The position numbers were made by a program, and so were the translations under genes. Shown in pieces: positions 23,543-32,471 of a DNA stretch of 64,000 bases. The stretch is taken from positions 62,001-126,000 of the forward strand of contig CAVTPZ010000013.1 of NCBI GenBank assembly GCA_963736685.1, written 5' to 3'. This DNA comes from DASUPK01 sp963736685 (GTDB lineage: Bacteria > Actinomycetota > Thermoleophilia > Solirubrobacterales > 70-9). The notes under the pieces were generated by a model, which worked only from the letters and a program-made list of their open reading frames with translations, was not told the DNA's origin and ran no database searches. Position 1 is the first letter of the stretch, and every line of letters begins with the position of its first letter.

Positions 23543-25207
23543 ATGGCGACCCGGCCAAAGGACGAGCAGCGGGATGCGGTCGACGAGGACCTCGATCGCT
23601 ACATCGCACCGGTGCTCCCCGAGGACGAGCGCGAGGGCCGGGTCATCACCGACTCGGGCATTGACATCAAGCGCCTCTACGAGGAGGACGACCTCAAGCC
23701 GGGCCTGCAGGAGCGCCTCGGTGAGCCGGGCGAGTACCCCTTCACCCGCGGCATCCATCCCGGGATGTACCGGGACCGGCTCTGGACGATGCGCCAGTAC
23801 GCCGGCTTCGCCAGCCCGGAGGACACGAACGAGCGCTACCGCTACCTGACCGAGCACGGCTCGACCGGGCTCTCGATGGCCTTCGACCTGCCGACCCAGC
23901 TCGGCCGCGACTCCGACGATCCGCTCTGCCAGGGCGAGGTCGGCCGCACCGGCGTCCCGATCGACACGATCGAGGACATGCGGATCTGCTTCGACCAGAT
24001 CTCGCTCGCCGAGGTCTCGACCTCGATGACGATCAACGCCCCCGCCGCGATCCTCCTGCTCCTCTACGAGCTCGTCGGCGAGGAGCAGGGCATCCCGTCG
24101 GCGGAGCTGCGGGGCACGGTCCAGAACGACGTGCTCAAGGAGTACATCTCGCGCGGCAACTACATCTACCCGCCGGAGCCGACGATGCGGCTCACCACCG
24201 ACATCTTCGCCTACTGCGACGAGAACGTGCCGAAGTGGAACACGATCTCGATCTCGGGCTACCACATGCGCGAGAAGGGCTGCTCGGCGGTCCAGGAGGT
24301 CGCCTTCACCCTCGCCAACGCGATCGCCTACGTCGAGGGCGGCATCGCCGCCGGGCTCGACGTGAACAAGTTCGGCCAGCGGCTCGCCTTCTTCTTCAAC
24401 GGCCACAACAACGTCTTCCAGGAGATCGCCAAGTTCCGAGCCGTCCGGCGGATGTGGGCGAAGATCATGCGGGACCGCTTCGGCGCCACCGACGAGAAGG
24501 CGCAGATGATCCGTTTCCACACCCAGACGGGCGGGGTGACCCTCCAGGCCCAGCAGCCGGAGGTGAACATCATCCGCGTCGCGCTCCAGGGCTTCGCCGC
24601 GGTCGCCGGCGGGACGCAGTCGCTGCACACCAACGGCTTCGACGAGGCATTGGCCCTGCCGACCGAGCGCTCCGCCCGGATCGCGCTCCGCACCCAGCAG
24701 GTGCTCGCGCACGAATCCGGCGTCGCCGACACCGTGGACCCCTTCGCAGGCTCCTACTTCATCGAGTCGCTCACCGACGAGGTCGAGGAGCGCTCTTGGG
24801 AGCTGATGCAGAAGGTCGAGGACCTCGGCGGCTCGGTGAACGCCCTCGAGTTCATGCAGCGCGAGATCGAGGAGTCGGCGAACTCCTACCAGGAGCGATA
24901 CCGGACCGGCCAGGACATCATCGTCGGGGTCAACAAGTACGTCACCGACGTGGTCGATGACGTCGACATCCTCAAGGTCGACCCGGAGTCCGAGAGGCGC
25001 CAGCTCGCTCGCCTCGCGAAGTTCAAGGAGGCGCGTGACCAGAAGATCCTCGATGAGCGGCTCCAGTCCCTGCGCGACGTGGCGCAGGGCGACGGCAACC
25101 TGCTGCCGCCGATCAAGGAGGCACTCCGAGCCGGCGGCTCGATCGGCGATGTCTGCAACGCAATGCGCGACGTCTTCGGCGAGTACCGCGGCGGCGCGTT
25201 TTTCTAG
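23543..25207 (+). CDS. Methylmalonyl-CoA mutase large-subunit-type acyl-CoA mutase
   Basis: A 554-residue TIM-barrel subunit of a B12-dependent acyl-CoA mutase. Visible: 'YPFTRGIHPGMYRDRLWTMR', 'STGLSMAFDLPTQLGRDSDD', 'NTISISGYHMREKGCSAVQE', 'TQTGGVTLQAQQPEVNIIRV', 'LHTNGFDEALALPTE'. The B12-binding domain is absent, so a separate small subunit elsewhere must complete the enzyme. It converts methylmalonyl-CoA to succinyl-CoA (or isobutyryl-/2-hydroxyisobutyryl-CoA in sister groups). Nearby carboxyltransferase (27743), biotin carboxylase (39482) and succinyl-CoA synthetase (42996) genes favour the propionate route. Confidence 0.93.
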   Translation: MATRPKDEQRDAVDEDLDRYIAPVLPEDEREGRVITDSGIDIKRLYEEDDLKPGLQERLGEPGEYPFTRGIHPGMYRDRLWTMRQYAGFASPEDTNERYRYLTEHGSTGLSMAFDLPTQLGRDSDDPLCQGEVGRTGVPIDTIEDMRICFDQISLAEVSTSMTINAPAAILLLLYELVGEEQGIPSAELRGTVQNDVLKEYISRGNYIYPPEPTMRLTTDIFAYCDENVPKWNTISISGYHMREKGCSAVQEVAFTLANAIAYVEGGIAAGLDVNKFGQRLAFFFNGHNNVFQEIAKFRAVRRMWAKIMRDRFGATDEKAQMIRFHTQTGGVTLQAQQPEVNIIRVALQGFAAVAGGTQSLHTNGFDEALALPTERSARIALRTQQVLAHESGVADTVDPFAGSYFIESLTDEVEERSWELMQKVEDLGGSVNALEFMQREIEESANSYQERYRTGQDIIVGVNKYVTDVVDDVDILKVDPESERRQLARLAKFKEARDQKILDERLQSLRDVAQGDGNLLPPIKEALRAGGSIGDVCNAMRDVFGEYRGGAFF

Positions 25208-25212
25208 CGGCC

Positions 25213-26460
25213 GTGGTGGAGAGAGACGCCGGCGGGCTGCCGGAAGCCATGGAACGGATCCCGGCGCTGGACGGCTTTCGCGGTTGGGCGGCGCTCGGGA
25301 TCGTCAGCCTGCACGTGCTGGGCCTCTGGGTCATCCTGCAGGGGAACGGCAGCGCCGTCGAGATCCTCGCTGATGGCACTGTCGGTCAGGTGCTCGGCGC
25401 CTTCTTCATCATCAGCGGCTTCGGGCTCTTCCGGCAGGTGGTCGCCGCAGGGCGAGCTCGGCAGCGTCGCGAGCTTCTACCGTCGCCGGGCCGCCAGGAT
25501 TTATCCCGGTTACTGGCTCTGCCTCGTCGTCCTGTTGGTGGCGATGGCGATCCACATGCCGGACTTCGCTGTGACCCCGAGCGCGTTCGACCTCGTGGTC
25601 CAGTTCCGGGCCTGCAGATGCCCGTACGCCTCTTCGACACCGCCCCCCAGATCGGGTTCGCGGTCGATACGGCCTTCTGGTTCGTCTCCGTGCTCCTCGC
25701 CTTCTACCTCGTGTTCCCCCTGATCGCGCGCGCCTACTACCGCCATCCCTGGTTCGGGCTGCTCACCGCCGCCCTCATCTCAATCGCTTGGAGGGAATCC
25801 GTCACGCACCTGCCGGGTGTCTTCGATGCGATCCAGATCCAGGACAATCCTGAGGCGGTCTCGAGGATCTTCAACGTGCTCCTCATCGACCAGTTCCCGG
25901 GCTGGGCGTTCACGTTCACGACCGGAATGACTCTGGCCTGGACCTACGAGCGCGTTCGCGCCATGCGATCCGACTTGGCGCTCGAGCGCGCCGCGCTGCG
26001 GCTTTTCCCTCTGGTCCTCGCACTGCTCGCCCTGGCCATCTATCTGATCGGCAACCGGGCGGCGGACGTGCACGGGGCTCTCGCCCCCACGGTCGCTCGC
26101 GGGTCCATTCTGATCCCGCTCCTCTGGTCGGCCGCGGTCGGCGCCGCAATGCTCCTGGTGCTGGTCGGTCCTGACTGGATGCGCATCCCGTTCGTCAACC
26201 GCCCGATCAGGTGGCTCGGCGAGCTCAGCTACGGGATCTTCTTGATCCAGGCGGCGGTCATCGTCTATATGATCACCGTGTTCCCGGGCTGGGTCGACGC
26301 GGGAGCGGTAAAGACCGGGCTCTTCTACCTCGCCGTCCTCGGCACGTCGATCGTCTACTCGATGTTGTCCCGCCGGTTCGTCGAGTTGCCGGTGGCGGAA
26401 TGGGCCGCCGGAAGGGCCACGACCTCGCAGACCGCCCAGCCGGGGACGGGCGCGCCGTGA
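25213..26460 (+). CDS. Acyltransferase 3 (OafA-type) membrane protein with a frameshifted internal segment
   Basis: A 415-residue integral membrane acyltransferase that opens with 'IPALDGFRGWAALGIVSLHV', the family signature, and has about ten membrane segments. Between about 25446 and 25612 the open frame reads non-homologous Arg/Pro-rich sequence. The expected family piece ('ASFYRRRAARIYPGYWLCLV') lies in the +1 frame. Two compensating indels restore the frame at 'LQMPVRLFDT'. Either the gene is mutated (the conserved R-x-YPxYW motif lost) or the sequence has two errors. ATG 25249 is an alternative start. It is followed at once by a decayed paralogue. Confidence 0.75.
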   Translation: MVERDAGGLPEAMERIPALDGFRGWAALGIVSLHVLGLWVILQGNGSAVEILADGTVGQVLGAFFIISGFGLFRQVVAAGRARQRRELLPSPGRQDLSRLLALPRRPVGGDGDPHAGLRCDPERVRPRGPVPGLQMPVRLFDTAPQIGFAVDTAFWFVSVLLAFYLVFPLIARAYYRHPWFGLLTAALISIAWRESVTHLPGVFDAIQIQDNPEAVSRIFNVLLIDQFPGWAFTFTTGMTLAWTYERVRAMRSDLALERAALRLFPLVLALLALAIYLIGNRAADVHGALAPTVARGSILIPLLWSAAVGAAMLLVLVGPDWMRIPFVNRPIRWLGELSYGIFLIQAAVIVYMITVFPGWVDAGAVKTGLFYLAVLGTSIVYSMLSRRFVELPVAEWAAGRATTSQTAQPGTGAP

Positions 26461-26494
26461 GTTGACCTCGCCGGCCTCCATCCCATCGGGCCGC

Positions 26495-27670
26495 ATGCCC
26501 GTCCTCGACGGGTTCCGCGGCTACGCGATTCTGGGCATCGTGAGCCTGCACGTCGGCATCGGGCTCGAAGGTGATCCTGCAGGGGAAGGAGGGTCCGCTC
26601 CAAACGCTTGCCTACGGCATCCTCGGCAACGTCGTCGACGCCTTCTTCATCATCTGCGGCTTCGTGCTCTTCATGCAGGTGATCTCGGAGGAGGCGACGT
26701 GGGCGGTGCCGGGCGCTTCGTACCGCCGGCGATTCATTCGGATCTACCCCGCCTACTGGCTCAGCCTGGTGGCCGTCCTGATCGCGATGGCGCTATATCT
26801 CCCCGGGCCAGGCGACCTACATTCCTGCGCCGGCTCCTGCGATCTGCCGATCCATTTCACCGCGCTCCAGATGCCGATCCGGCTCTTCGACGGCACCTTT
26901 CAGATCGGGCTCGGGATCAACGGCGCGCTCTGGATGGTCTCGGTGATCGTCTGCTTCTACTTCGTCTTCCCGTTCATCGCCCGGTCCTACTACCGGCATC
27001 CACTGGCTGGGCTGGCCATTCGGCTGGCTGATCACCCTCGGGTGGAGAGCTGGCTGTGATCCACCTGCCGGGCGTCTGGGGCTCGATCACAGCAACGAGG
27101 CGACCTGGATCGGCCAGCTGATCGCACGGACGAACTGCCGGGATGGGCGTTCTCCTTCGCGCTGGGCATGACCGGCGCCTGGGCGTACGTCGAGATTGGA
27201 AGGTCCTGCTTCAGCGACTGCGGACAGGGCGCTGATCGCCTTTGCGCTCTCCCTCGCTCGCCGCGATCTGCGCCTACTTCTACGGCCGTCACGCATCGAC
27301 GCCTCCACCGGGATCATCGGCGGCAGCACCGCCCGCAGGGAGACGCCCGTCCTGACGATGGTCTTCTCCGCGTCCCGCGCGGCCTGATGGCTTCCGCCAT
27401 TCTCGCGGCCCCTCTGGCTGCAGCGGCCCTTCGAGAACAGGCCGAGCGGCCAAGCTCGCCGGGGTCAGCTACGGGATCTATCTGATCCACCTGGTCGTCG
27501 CCTGGTACGTCGGCCTCATCTGGCTCGACCTGCCACGGACGGCAGCTGAAGGCGGCCCTCCTCTGGTTCGGGACCGTTATCCGCGATCTCAATCGCCTAC
27601 GCCTGGAGCCTCGCGGCGCTTCGTCGAGGCCCCGGTGGCAAGAGCTGGGTGCTGTCATCGCGGAGAGGGG
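26495..27670 (+). pseudogene. Decayed tandem copy of the acyltransferase 3 gene
   Basis: Homology to the preceding gene is clear but scattered over frames: 'MPVLDGFRGYAILGIVSLHV' (26495), 'VDAFFIICGFVLFMQV' and 'SYRRRFIRIYPAYWLSLVAV' in another frame (26571-27050), 'VIHLPGVW', 'LPGWAFSFALGMTGAWAYV' near 27140, 'VSYGIYLIHLVVAWYVGL' near 27468 and 'RRFVEAP' near 27620. At least four frame changes are needed. The second copy retains the exact segment that is frameshifted in the first. No transposase remains. This fills the gap before the carboxyltransferase gene, and no other gene was seen to 27742. Confidence 0.75.
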
Positions 27671-27742
27671 CGAGGCCGAAGCGGCGTCGTGGTCGCCCCG
27701 AAGAGCCGCGACAGCCAGCTGGGCACGTAGAATCGCCGCCCA

Positions 27743-29311
27743 ATGAGAGAGAAGAACCCCGTCACCCATGAGGAGAAGCTCGCCTACCTCCGCGAACTGC
27801 GCGAGGAGGCGATCCACGCGGGCTCCGAGGAAGCCGTCGAGAAGCAGCACGCCAAGGGCAAGCTCACCGCCCGGGAGCGGATCGAGAAGCTGCTCGACCC
27901 GGGCTCCTTCGAGGAGCTCGACACCTTCGTCCGCCACCGGACCTACGAGTTCGAGATGGACAAGCGGCGCCCCTACGGCGACGCGGTCGTGACGGGCTAC
28001 GGCACGATCGACGGGCGCACCGTCTTCGTCTTCTCTCAGGACTTCACGGTCTTCGGCGGCTCCCTCGGCGAGGTGATGGCGGAGAAGATGGTCAAGGTCA
28101 TGGACCTTGCCGCCAAGGTGGGTGCGCCTGTGATCGGCATCAACGACTCCGGCGGCGCGCGGATCCAGGAGGGCGTTGTCTCCCTGGGCGCTTACGGCGA
28201 TGTCTTTGTCCGCAACGTCCAATGCTCGGGCGTGATCCCGCAGATCAGCCTGATCATGGGCCCCTGTGCCGGCGGCGCCGTCTATTCCCCCGCCATGACC
28301 GACTTCATCTTCATGGTCAAGGAGACCTCCCACATGTTCATCACCGGCCCCGAGGTGATCAAGACGGTGACCGGAGAGGAGGTCGAGTTCGAGGAGCTCG
28401 GCGGGGCGATGAGCCACAACTCCAAGTCGGGTGTCGCGCACTTCGCCGCCGACGACGAGGAGCAGTGCCTCGCGGATGCCCGCTACCTGATGAGCTTCCT
28501 GCCGCTCAACAACCTCGAGCTGCCGCCGCGCGTCGAGCCGACCGATGATCCCGAGCGTGAGGATCCGGAGCTCGACACGCTCGTGCCCGACGACCCACAG
28601 AAGCCGTACGACATGCGCGAGGTCGTTGCCCGGATCGTGGACGACGGCGAGTTTTTCGAGGTCCACGAGCATTTCGCCAAGAACATCATCTGCGGCTTCT
28701 CGCGCCTCGACGGCCACCCGGTCGGCATCGTCGGCAATCAGCCCGCCTTCCTCGCCGGAGTGCTCGACATCGAGGCCTCCGAGAAGGCCGCGCGCTTCGT
28801 CCGCACCTGCGACGCCTTCAACGTCCCGCTGCTCACCTTCACCGACGTCCCCGGCTTCCTGCCCGGGACCTCGCAGGAGTGGGGCGGGATCATTCGCCAC
28901 GGGGCCAAGCTGCTCTACGCGTTCACCGAGGCGACCGTCCCGAAGCTCACGGTCGTCACCCGCAAGGCCTACGGCGGCGCCTACGACGTCATGAACTCCA
29001 AGCACATGCTCGCCGACTTCAATTTCGCCTGGCCGACCGCGGAGGTGGCCGTGATGGGACCGGAGGGCGCGGTCAACATCATCTACCGCCGCGACCTGGC
29101 CAAGTCGCCGACGCCCGACGAGCGCCGGTCCAAGCTGATCGACGACTACAAGGCCCACTTCGCCAACCCGTACTCGGCTGCAGAGCGCGGCTACATCGAC
29201 GACGTGATCGAGCCGCACCAGACGCGGCCCAAGCTGATCCGCGCGCTCCGGACCCTCCAGACGAAGCGGGTCGAAGGGCCCAAGCGCAAGCACGGCAACA
29301 TCCCTCTCTAG
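27743..29311 (+). CDS. Acyl-CoA (propionyl-CoA) carboxylase beta subunit
   Basis: A 522-residue carboxyltransferase: 'GKLTARERIEKLLDPGSFEEL', 'VFVFSQDFTVFGGSLGE', oxyanion-forming 'INDSGGARIQEG', 'GPCAGGAVYSPAMTDFI', and in the second half 'DVPGFLPGTSQEWGGIIRHGAKLLYAF', 'RKAYGGAYDVMNSK'. It transfers carboxyl from carboxybiotin to acyl-CoA. The biotin-bearing alpha subunit is at 39482, 10 kb away. Its stop shares a base with the epsilon-like gene. Propionyl-CoA specificity is inferred from the nearby mutase; acetyl-CoA or another acyl-CoA is possible. Confidence 0.94.
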   Translation: MREKNPVTHEEKLAYLRELREEAIHAGSEEAVEKQHAKGKLTARERIEKLLDPGSFEELDTFVRHRTYEFEMDKRRPYGDAVVTGYGTIDGRTVFVFSQDFTVFGGSLGEVMAEKMVKVMDLAAKVGAPVIGINDSGGARIQEGVVSLGAYGDVFVRNVQCSGVIPQISLIMGPCAGGAVYSPAMTDFIFMVKETSHMFITGPEVIKTVTGEEVEFEELGGAMSHNSKSGVAHFAADDEEQCLADARYLMSFLPLNNLELPPRVEPTDDPEREDPELDTLVPDDPQKPYDMREVVARIVDDGEFFEVHEHFAKNIICGFSRLDGHPVGIVGNQPAFLAGVLDIEASEKAARFVRTCDAFNVPLLTFTDVPGFLPGTSQEWGGIIRHGAKLLYAFTEATVPKLTVVTRKAYGGAYDVMNSKHMLADFNFAWPTAEVAVMGPEGAVNIIYRRDLAKSPTPDERRSKLIDDYKAHFANPYSAAERGYIDDVIEPHQTRPKLIRALRTLQTKRVEGPKRKHGNIPL

Positions 29312-29544
29312 TGGCGCGCAACGGCAAGCAGAGCCCTCCCCGGCCGCGGATCGAGGTCCAGAGCACTGCGGCGGAGCCCGACGAGGCCGCCGCCATCGCG
29401 GCCGCCCTCGAGCGCTTTCTCTGGGAGTCCGCCCCGGCGCCGGCTACGGCGCAGACCAGCCGCTGGCAACGGGCCGCGCTGAAGGAGGGCGTGAGCACCC
29501 CGCTCGGGCTCGGAAGCGGCTGGGGGATCGCGCCCGGTGCCTGA
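29311..29544 (+). CDS. Acyl-CoA carboxylase epsilon-like subunit
   Basis: A 77-residue protein starting at GTG 29311, whose first base is the last base of the beta-subunit stop. The pattern 'IEVQSTAAEPDEAAAIAAALERFLWESA' followed by 'SRWQRAALKEGVS' resembles AccE/PccE, the small actinobacterial subunit that strengthens alpha-beta association. Sequence conservation in this family is low, so position and length carry most of the weight. Confidence 0.72.
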   Translation: MARNGKQSPPRPRIEVQSTAAEPDEAAAIAAALERFLWESAPAPATAQTSRWQRAALKEGVSTPLGLGSGWGIAPGA

Positions 29545-29621
29545 GCGAGCTTGTACGACGGCCGCAAGTGCAATAGAACACTTGCCGCAAACCATCGCTT
29601 GGCTGACGAAGAGGAGGCCGT

Positions 29622-29831
29622 GTGGCCGTCGTAAAGATCATTGAGCTGGTCGGAAGCTCCAAGAAGTCTTCGGATGACGCCGCGCAGCAGGCGCTGAAGC
29701 AGGCGCAGAGCTCGCTTCGGAACATTCGCGCGATCGACGTCGTCTCCACCGGGCTGCGCGGAGAGAACCTCGACGAGTGGCGCGCCCACGTCCGCGTGGC
29801 GTTCCTCGTCGAGGGCTCAGACGTCGACTGA
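29622..29831 (+). CDS. Dodecin family flavin-binding protein
   Basis: A 69-residue protein: 'VVKIIELVGSSKKSSDDAAQQALKQAQSSLRNIRAIDVVS' then 'WRAHVRVAFLVEG'. This is the beta-alpha-beta-beta pattern of dodecins, dodecamers that store or buffer flavins. The usual Trp is present in 'DEWRAHV'. 'GAAGAGGAGG' before GTG 29622 is a strong ribosome site. A terminator hairpin follows at 29848. Confidence 0.9.
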   Translation: MAVVKIIELVGSSKKSSDDAAQQALKQAQSSLRNIRAIDVVSTGLRGENLDEWRAHVRVAFLVEGSDVD

Positions 29832-29847
29832 GCTTGGGAGGAGAGTT

Positions 29848-29882
29848 GGCGGCGGGCGGCCGGCAGGGCGGCGCCCGCCGCC
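29848..29882 (+). terminator. GC-rich hairpin after dodecin
   Basis: GGCGGCGGGC (29848-29857) pairs perfectly with GCCCGCCGCC (29873-29882) around a 15-base loop, then TCTTGATC. No long T-run, as usual in high-GC actinobacteria. It lies 17 bases past the dodecin stop. Confidence 0.7.
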
Positions 29883-30006
29883 TCTTGATCGGCCGAGTGG
29901 ACGGACGCTCAGGTTGATTCGTACACCCACGCGGCCTACGCTGGCCTGACAACCGACCAGGGGGTTGGCCATGTGCGGATGGATCCGCACGGAGGGAAGC
30001 ATCAGG

Positions 30007-30777
30007 ATGGTGGGTGTCATTGCGCTGCTGGCAACCGCGGCGATCCTGTCGTTCGCGGGATCGGCGAGCGCGGTGCCCCTCGACTACACCTTCACCAGCA
30101 ACAACCAGGGCTGGCAGCAGAGCCAGGACAACGGCAAGACATTCACGTCAGCCGGATTCGCGGCGAGCGGAGGCAACCCCGGTGGGCGGCTCACCGCCAG
30201 GGACACCGGTTCGGAGACCGGCTGCTCCACGGGAATCGAACCCTGCCAACTGCTCACCTTCTACAGCCCCTTCATCGACGAGAATCTCGGCGCCAACTAC
30301 GGCGGCTCCGCCTCCTTCGACCTTCGCTCCAGCGTGACGCCGGCATTCGGAGCCGAGTTCTTCCTGCTTCCGGGCGGGCCCGACTACCTCGACGGGGTGA
30401 TTCCGACGGACACGGGCATCGGCTTTCACACGCTCTCGATACGACTCGATGAGACGGCGGACTGGAATGTCTGCCCCTATCTGGGCGGCGATTGCACCGA
30501 GCCCACCCAGGCCGTCTTCCAGAGCCTGATCGCCGACAGCGACGAGGTCGCGGTGATGGTCGACGTCGGCCCTGACGGGACCGGCGAGACCTACGACCTC
30601 GACAACGTGACCCTGACGGACGGCGGCCCGCCGCCTCCGCCTCCGGGAACTCCCCCTCCCAGGCAGAATTCGAAGAAGAAGAAGTGCAAGAAGCCCCGGA
30701 AGCGCGCCGCCGCCGCGAAGAAGGGCAAGTGCAAGAAGACGCGGCGGGTGGGGGACGTACTTCGACACCGGCAATGA
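30007..30777 (+). CDS. Secreted protein with Pro-rich linker and Lys/Cys-rich tail
   Basis: A 256-residue exported protein. ATG 30007 follows GGAGGG (29991-29996) and opens a signal peptide 'MVGVIALLATAAILSFAGSASA'. The mature part starts 'VPLDYTFTSNNQGWQQSQ' and forms a beta-sandwich-like domain (laminin-B/carbohydrate-binding style: paired Trp, 'YDLDNVTLTDGG' at the end). Then comes 'PPPPPPGTPPP' and a basic tail with 'KKKKCKKPRKRAAAAKKGKC', typical of Solirubrobacterales surface proteins. A surface-binding role is inferred. No enzyme motif is visible. Confidence 0.7.
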   Translation: MVGVIALLATAAILSFAGSASAVPLDYTFTSNNQGWQQSQDNGKTFTSAGFAASGGNPGGRLTARDTGSETGCSTGIEPCQLLTFYSPFIDENLGANYGGSASFDLRSSVTPAFGAEFFLLPGGPDYLDGVIPTDTGIGFHTLSIRLDETADWNVCPYLGGDCTEPTQAVFQSLIADSDEVAVMVDVGPDGTGETYDLDNVTLTDGGPPPPPPGTPPPRQNSKKKKCKKPRKRAAAAKKGKCKKTRRVGDVLRHRQ

Positions 30778-30799
30778 AGGAGGTCGGCCCAGCGGTCGT

Positions 30800-30887
30800 T
30801 TGCAGCCTTTCAGGTGCTATGGCCCCGTCAAGGCTGCAATCGGCGCCGTGCGGAGACTTTGGGTGCCTATGGACACCGAAGGTCTCC
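30800..30887. other. Two consecutive hairpins between convergent genes
   Basis: TTGCAGCC (30800-30807) pairs with GGCTGCAA (30832-30839). GGAGAC (30852-30857) pairs with GTCTCC (30882-30887), with an inner GGTG/CACC stem (30862-30865, 30874-30877). They lie between the stop at 30777 and the convergent gene ending at 30967, so they may be a bidirectional terminator or a small structured RNA. Nothing else was seen in this gap. Confidence 0.45.
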
Positions 30888-30966
30888 ACGCGCCCCAGAG
30901 GAGCACGGCAGCGTTCCGGCCCTCCCCCTTCATTGCCGCTGTTGACTTTCTCGGCGGGCCGCGGCC

Positions 30967-31914
30967 TCAGAGGCTGACAACCGTGGCGTCGACCTTCCCC
31001 TCGCGCCAGCGTCCGTAGACCTCCCGGCAGATCGCCAGGTCCTGGATCGCCAGACCGGTGGAGTCGAACAACGTGATCTCGCCGTCCGATCGCGTCCAGG
31101 TGGAGTCACCGGCCATCACGTCTCCGATCTGGGTGACGTCGTCGCGGGAGATCACCCCGGCCTCGACGCCGTTCGCGAGCTCGCCCCCGGCGCTCGCCTG
31201 CTCCCACTCGTCGCAGAACAACGTGCACCGTCGGATCGCGTCGAGCTCCACCTCCTGCTTGCCGTGCGCGTCGGCGCCGAGTACCGCGAAGTGCTGGCCC
31301 GGAGACAGCTCCTCCGCCAGGATCACCGGCTCCCGCCCGGGCGTGACGGTCACCACGACGTCCTGGGCAGCTGCCTCCTTCCGGTCGCCGACCCGCCAGC
31401 CGAGCTCATCCGCGAGCGCAGCGGCGGCCTCAGGGCGCACGTCCGCGCAGACGCCCTCCCGGTAGCCGGCGGCCACCAGGCAGCGGGCCGACCAGGCCCC
31501 GTTCACCCCGCAGCCCACGATGCCGACCGAGGCGGCCTCGTCGAGGGCCAGAACCTGAGCCGACACCGCCGCGGCCGCGCCCGTCCGCAGGGAGGTGACC
31601 GAAGAGCATTCGACCACCGCCAGCTCCTCCCCGGTCTCGGCGTCGGAGAGGAGCACCTCGCCGCGGACCACAGGCAGTCCCCTGACGGTGTTGCCGGGGA
31701 ACGAGGTCACCCACTTGAGCAGGGCGATCCCGTCGCCCCGCGCCGGCATGGCTCTGAAGTCGCCGTACGGCGGGCTGTCGAGATAGACCTTCGCCGGCAT
31801 CTCCCACTCGCCGCTCGCATAGCGCTCGAATGCCTCTCTGGTCCGCTCGATGGCCGTCCGAGGATCGATCGCCTCGAGCACGGCCTTTCCGGAGATAACG
31901 GGTATCTCGGTCAC
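30967..31914 (-). CDS. Ornithine cyclodeaminase / mu-crystallin family protein
   Basis: A 315-residue OCD/mu-crystallin homologue. 'AMPARGDGIALLKWVTSFPGN' and 'GEVLLSDAETGEELAVVECSSVTSLRTGAAAAVSA' are the substrate and subunit motifs. 'VGIVGCGVNGAWSARCLVAAGY' is the NAD(P)-binding loop. 'VLGADAHGKQEVELDAI' is the usual later motif. Members are ornithine cyclodeaminases, alanine dehydrogenases or imine reductases, and the sequence does not settle which. Divergent from the VOC gene. Confidence 0.88.
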   Translation of the reverse strand: MTEIPVISGKAVLEAIDPRTAIERTREAFERYASGEWEMPAKVYLDSPPYGDFRAMPARGDGIALLKWVTSFPGNTVRGLPVVRGEVLLSDAETGEELAVVECSSVTSLRTGAAAAVSAQVLALDEAASVGIVGCGVNGAWSARCLVAAGYREGVCADVRPEAAAALADELGWRVGDRKEAAAQDVVVTVTPGREPVILAEELSPGQHFAVLGADAHGKQEVELDAIRRCTLFCDEWEQASAGGELANGVEAGVISRDDVTQIGDVMAGDSTWTRSDGEITLFDSTGLAIQDLAICREVYGRWREGKVDATVVSL

Positions 31915-31977
31915 TGCGATGAGTCTCGCATCAGCCCCCGGTCCCTATGGGTGAACTCAAAATCGAGAGGAGACGAC

Positions 31978-32367
31978 ATGCTCACCGACAGCAAGGCGTA
32001 CAGCGGTTTCGCGGTCAAGGACATCGCGGAGACCAAGCGGTTCTATGGCGAGACGCTCGGGCTCGACATCAAGGATCTCGATGTTGGAGCGCCGGAGCCG
32101 CTCCTGGAGCTTGACCTGGCGAGCGATCGCCCGGTCCTGATCTACCCCAAGGACGACATGGCACCGGCGAACTACACGATCCTCAACTTCCCGGTGGACG
32201 ACGTGGAGGCCGCAGTTGATGAGCTGGCCGGCAAGGGCGTCGCATTCGAGCGCTACGACGAATTCGACCAGGACGAGAAGGGGATCGACCGCAACGGGCC
32301 GGCGGGCGGCATCGCCTGGTTCAAGGACCCGTCGGGGAACATCCTCGCGGTCCACGGCCAGATGTAG
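31978..32367 (+). CDS. VOC (glyoxalase/bleomycin-resistance fold) protein
   Basis: A 129-residue VOC protein with two beta-alpha-beta-beta-beta units: 'SGFAVKDIAETKRFYGETLGLDI' opens the first, 'TILNFPVDDVEAAVDELAGKGVAFE' the second, and 'IAWFKDPSGNILAVHGQM' closes the metal-site strand. Many such stand-alone proteins are uncharacterised. The strong ribosome site GAGAGGAG sits before ATG 31978. Confidence 0.88.
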   Translation: MLTDSKAYSGFAVKDIAETKRFYGETLGLDIKDLDVGAPEPLLELDLASDRPVLIYPKDDMAPANYTILNFPVDDVEAAVDELAGKGVAFERYDEFDQDEKGIDRNGPAGGIAWFKDPSGNILAVHGQM

Positions 32368-32417
32368 TCGCGGGGCGGGCGCGGCTACCCTGCGACGTCG
32401 TGCCCGCCCGCGTAATC

Positions 32418-32446
32418 ACCTGAAACTCGATCAGGTTTGCTAGATT
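32418..32446 (+). promoter_or_regulatory. Dyad and -10 element before the sulfite reductase gene
   Basis: ACCTGA (32418-32423) and TCAGGT (32431-32436) form a dyad with a 7-base centre. TAGATT at 32441-32446 is a likely -10, 26 bases before the chosen ATG. A related sequence (CCTGA..AACT.GATCA) lies before the ATP sulfurylase gene at 35318. The Rrf2 regulator at 37819 is the natural candidate to bind both. Confidence 0.45.
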
Positions 32447-32471
32447 GGGCGGCCCGGGCAAGGCTACGTCG

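Noticed and set aside
27314..29293. A long minus-strand open frame opposite the carboxyltransferase gene.
   Set aside because: It is the usual antisense frame of a high-GC gene. The plus strand has full carboxyltransferase motifs, and the minus translation is low-complexity without family signatures.
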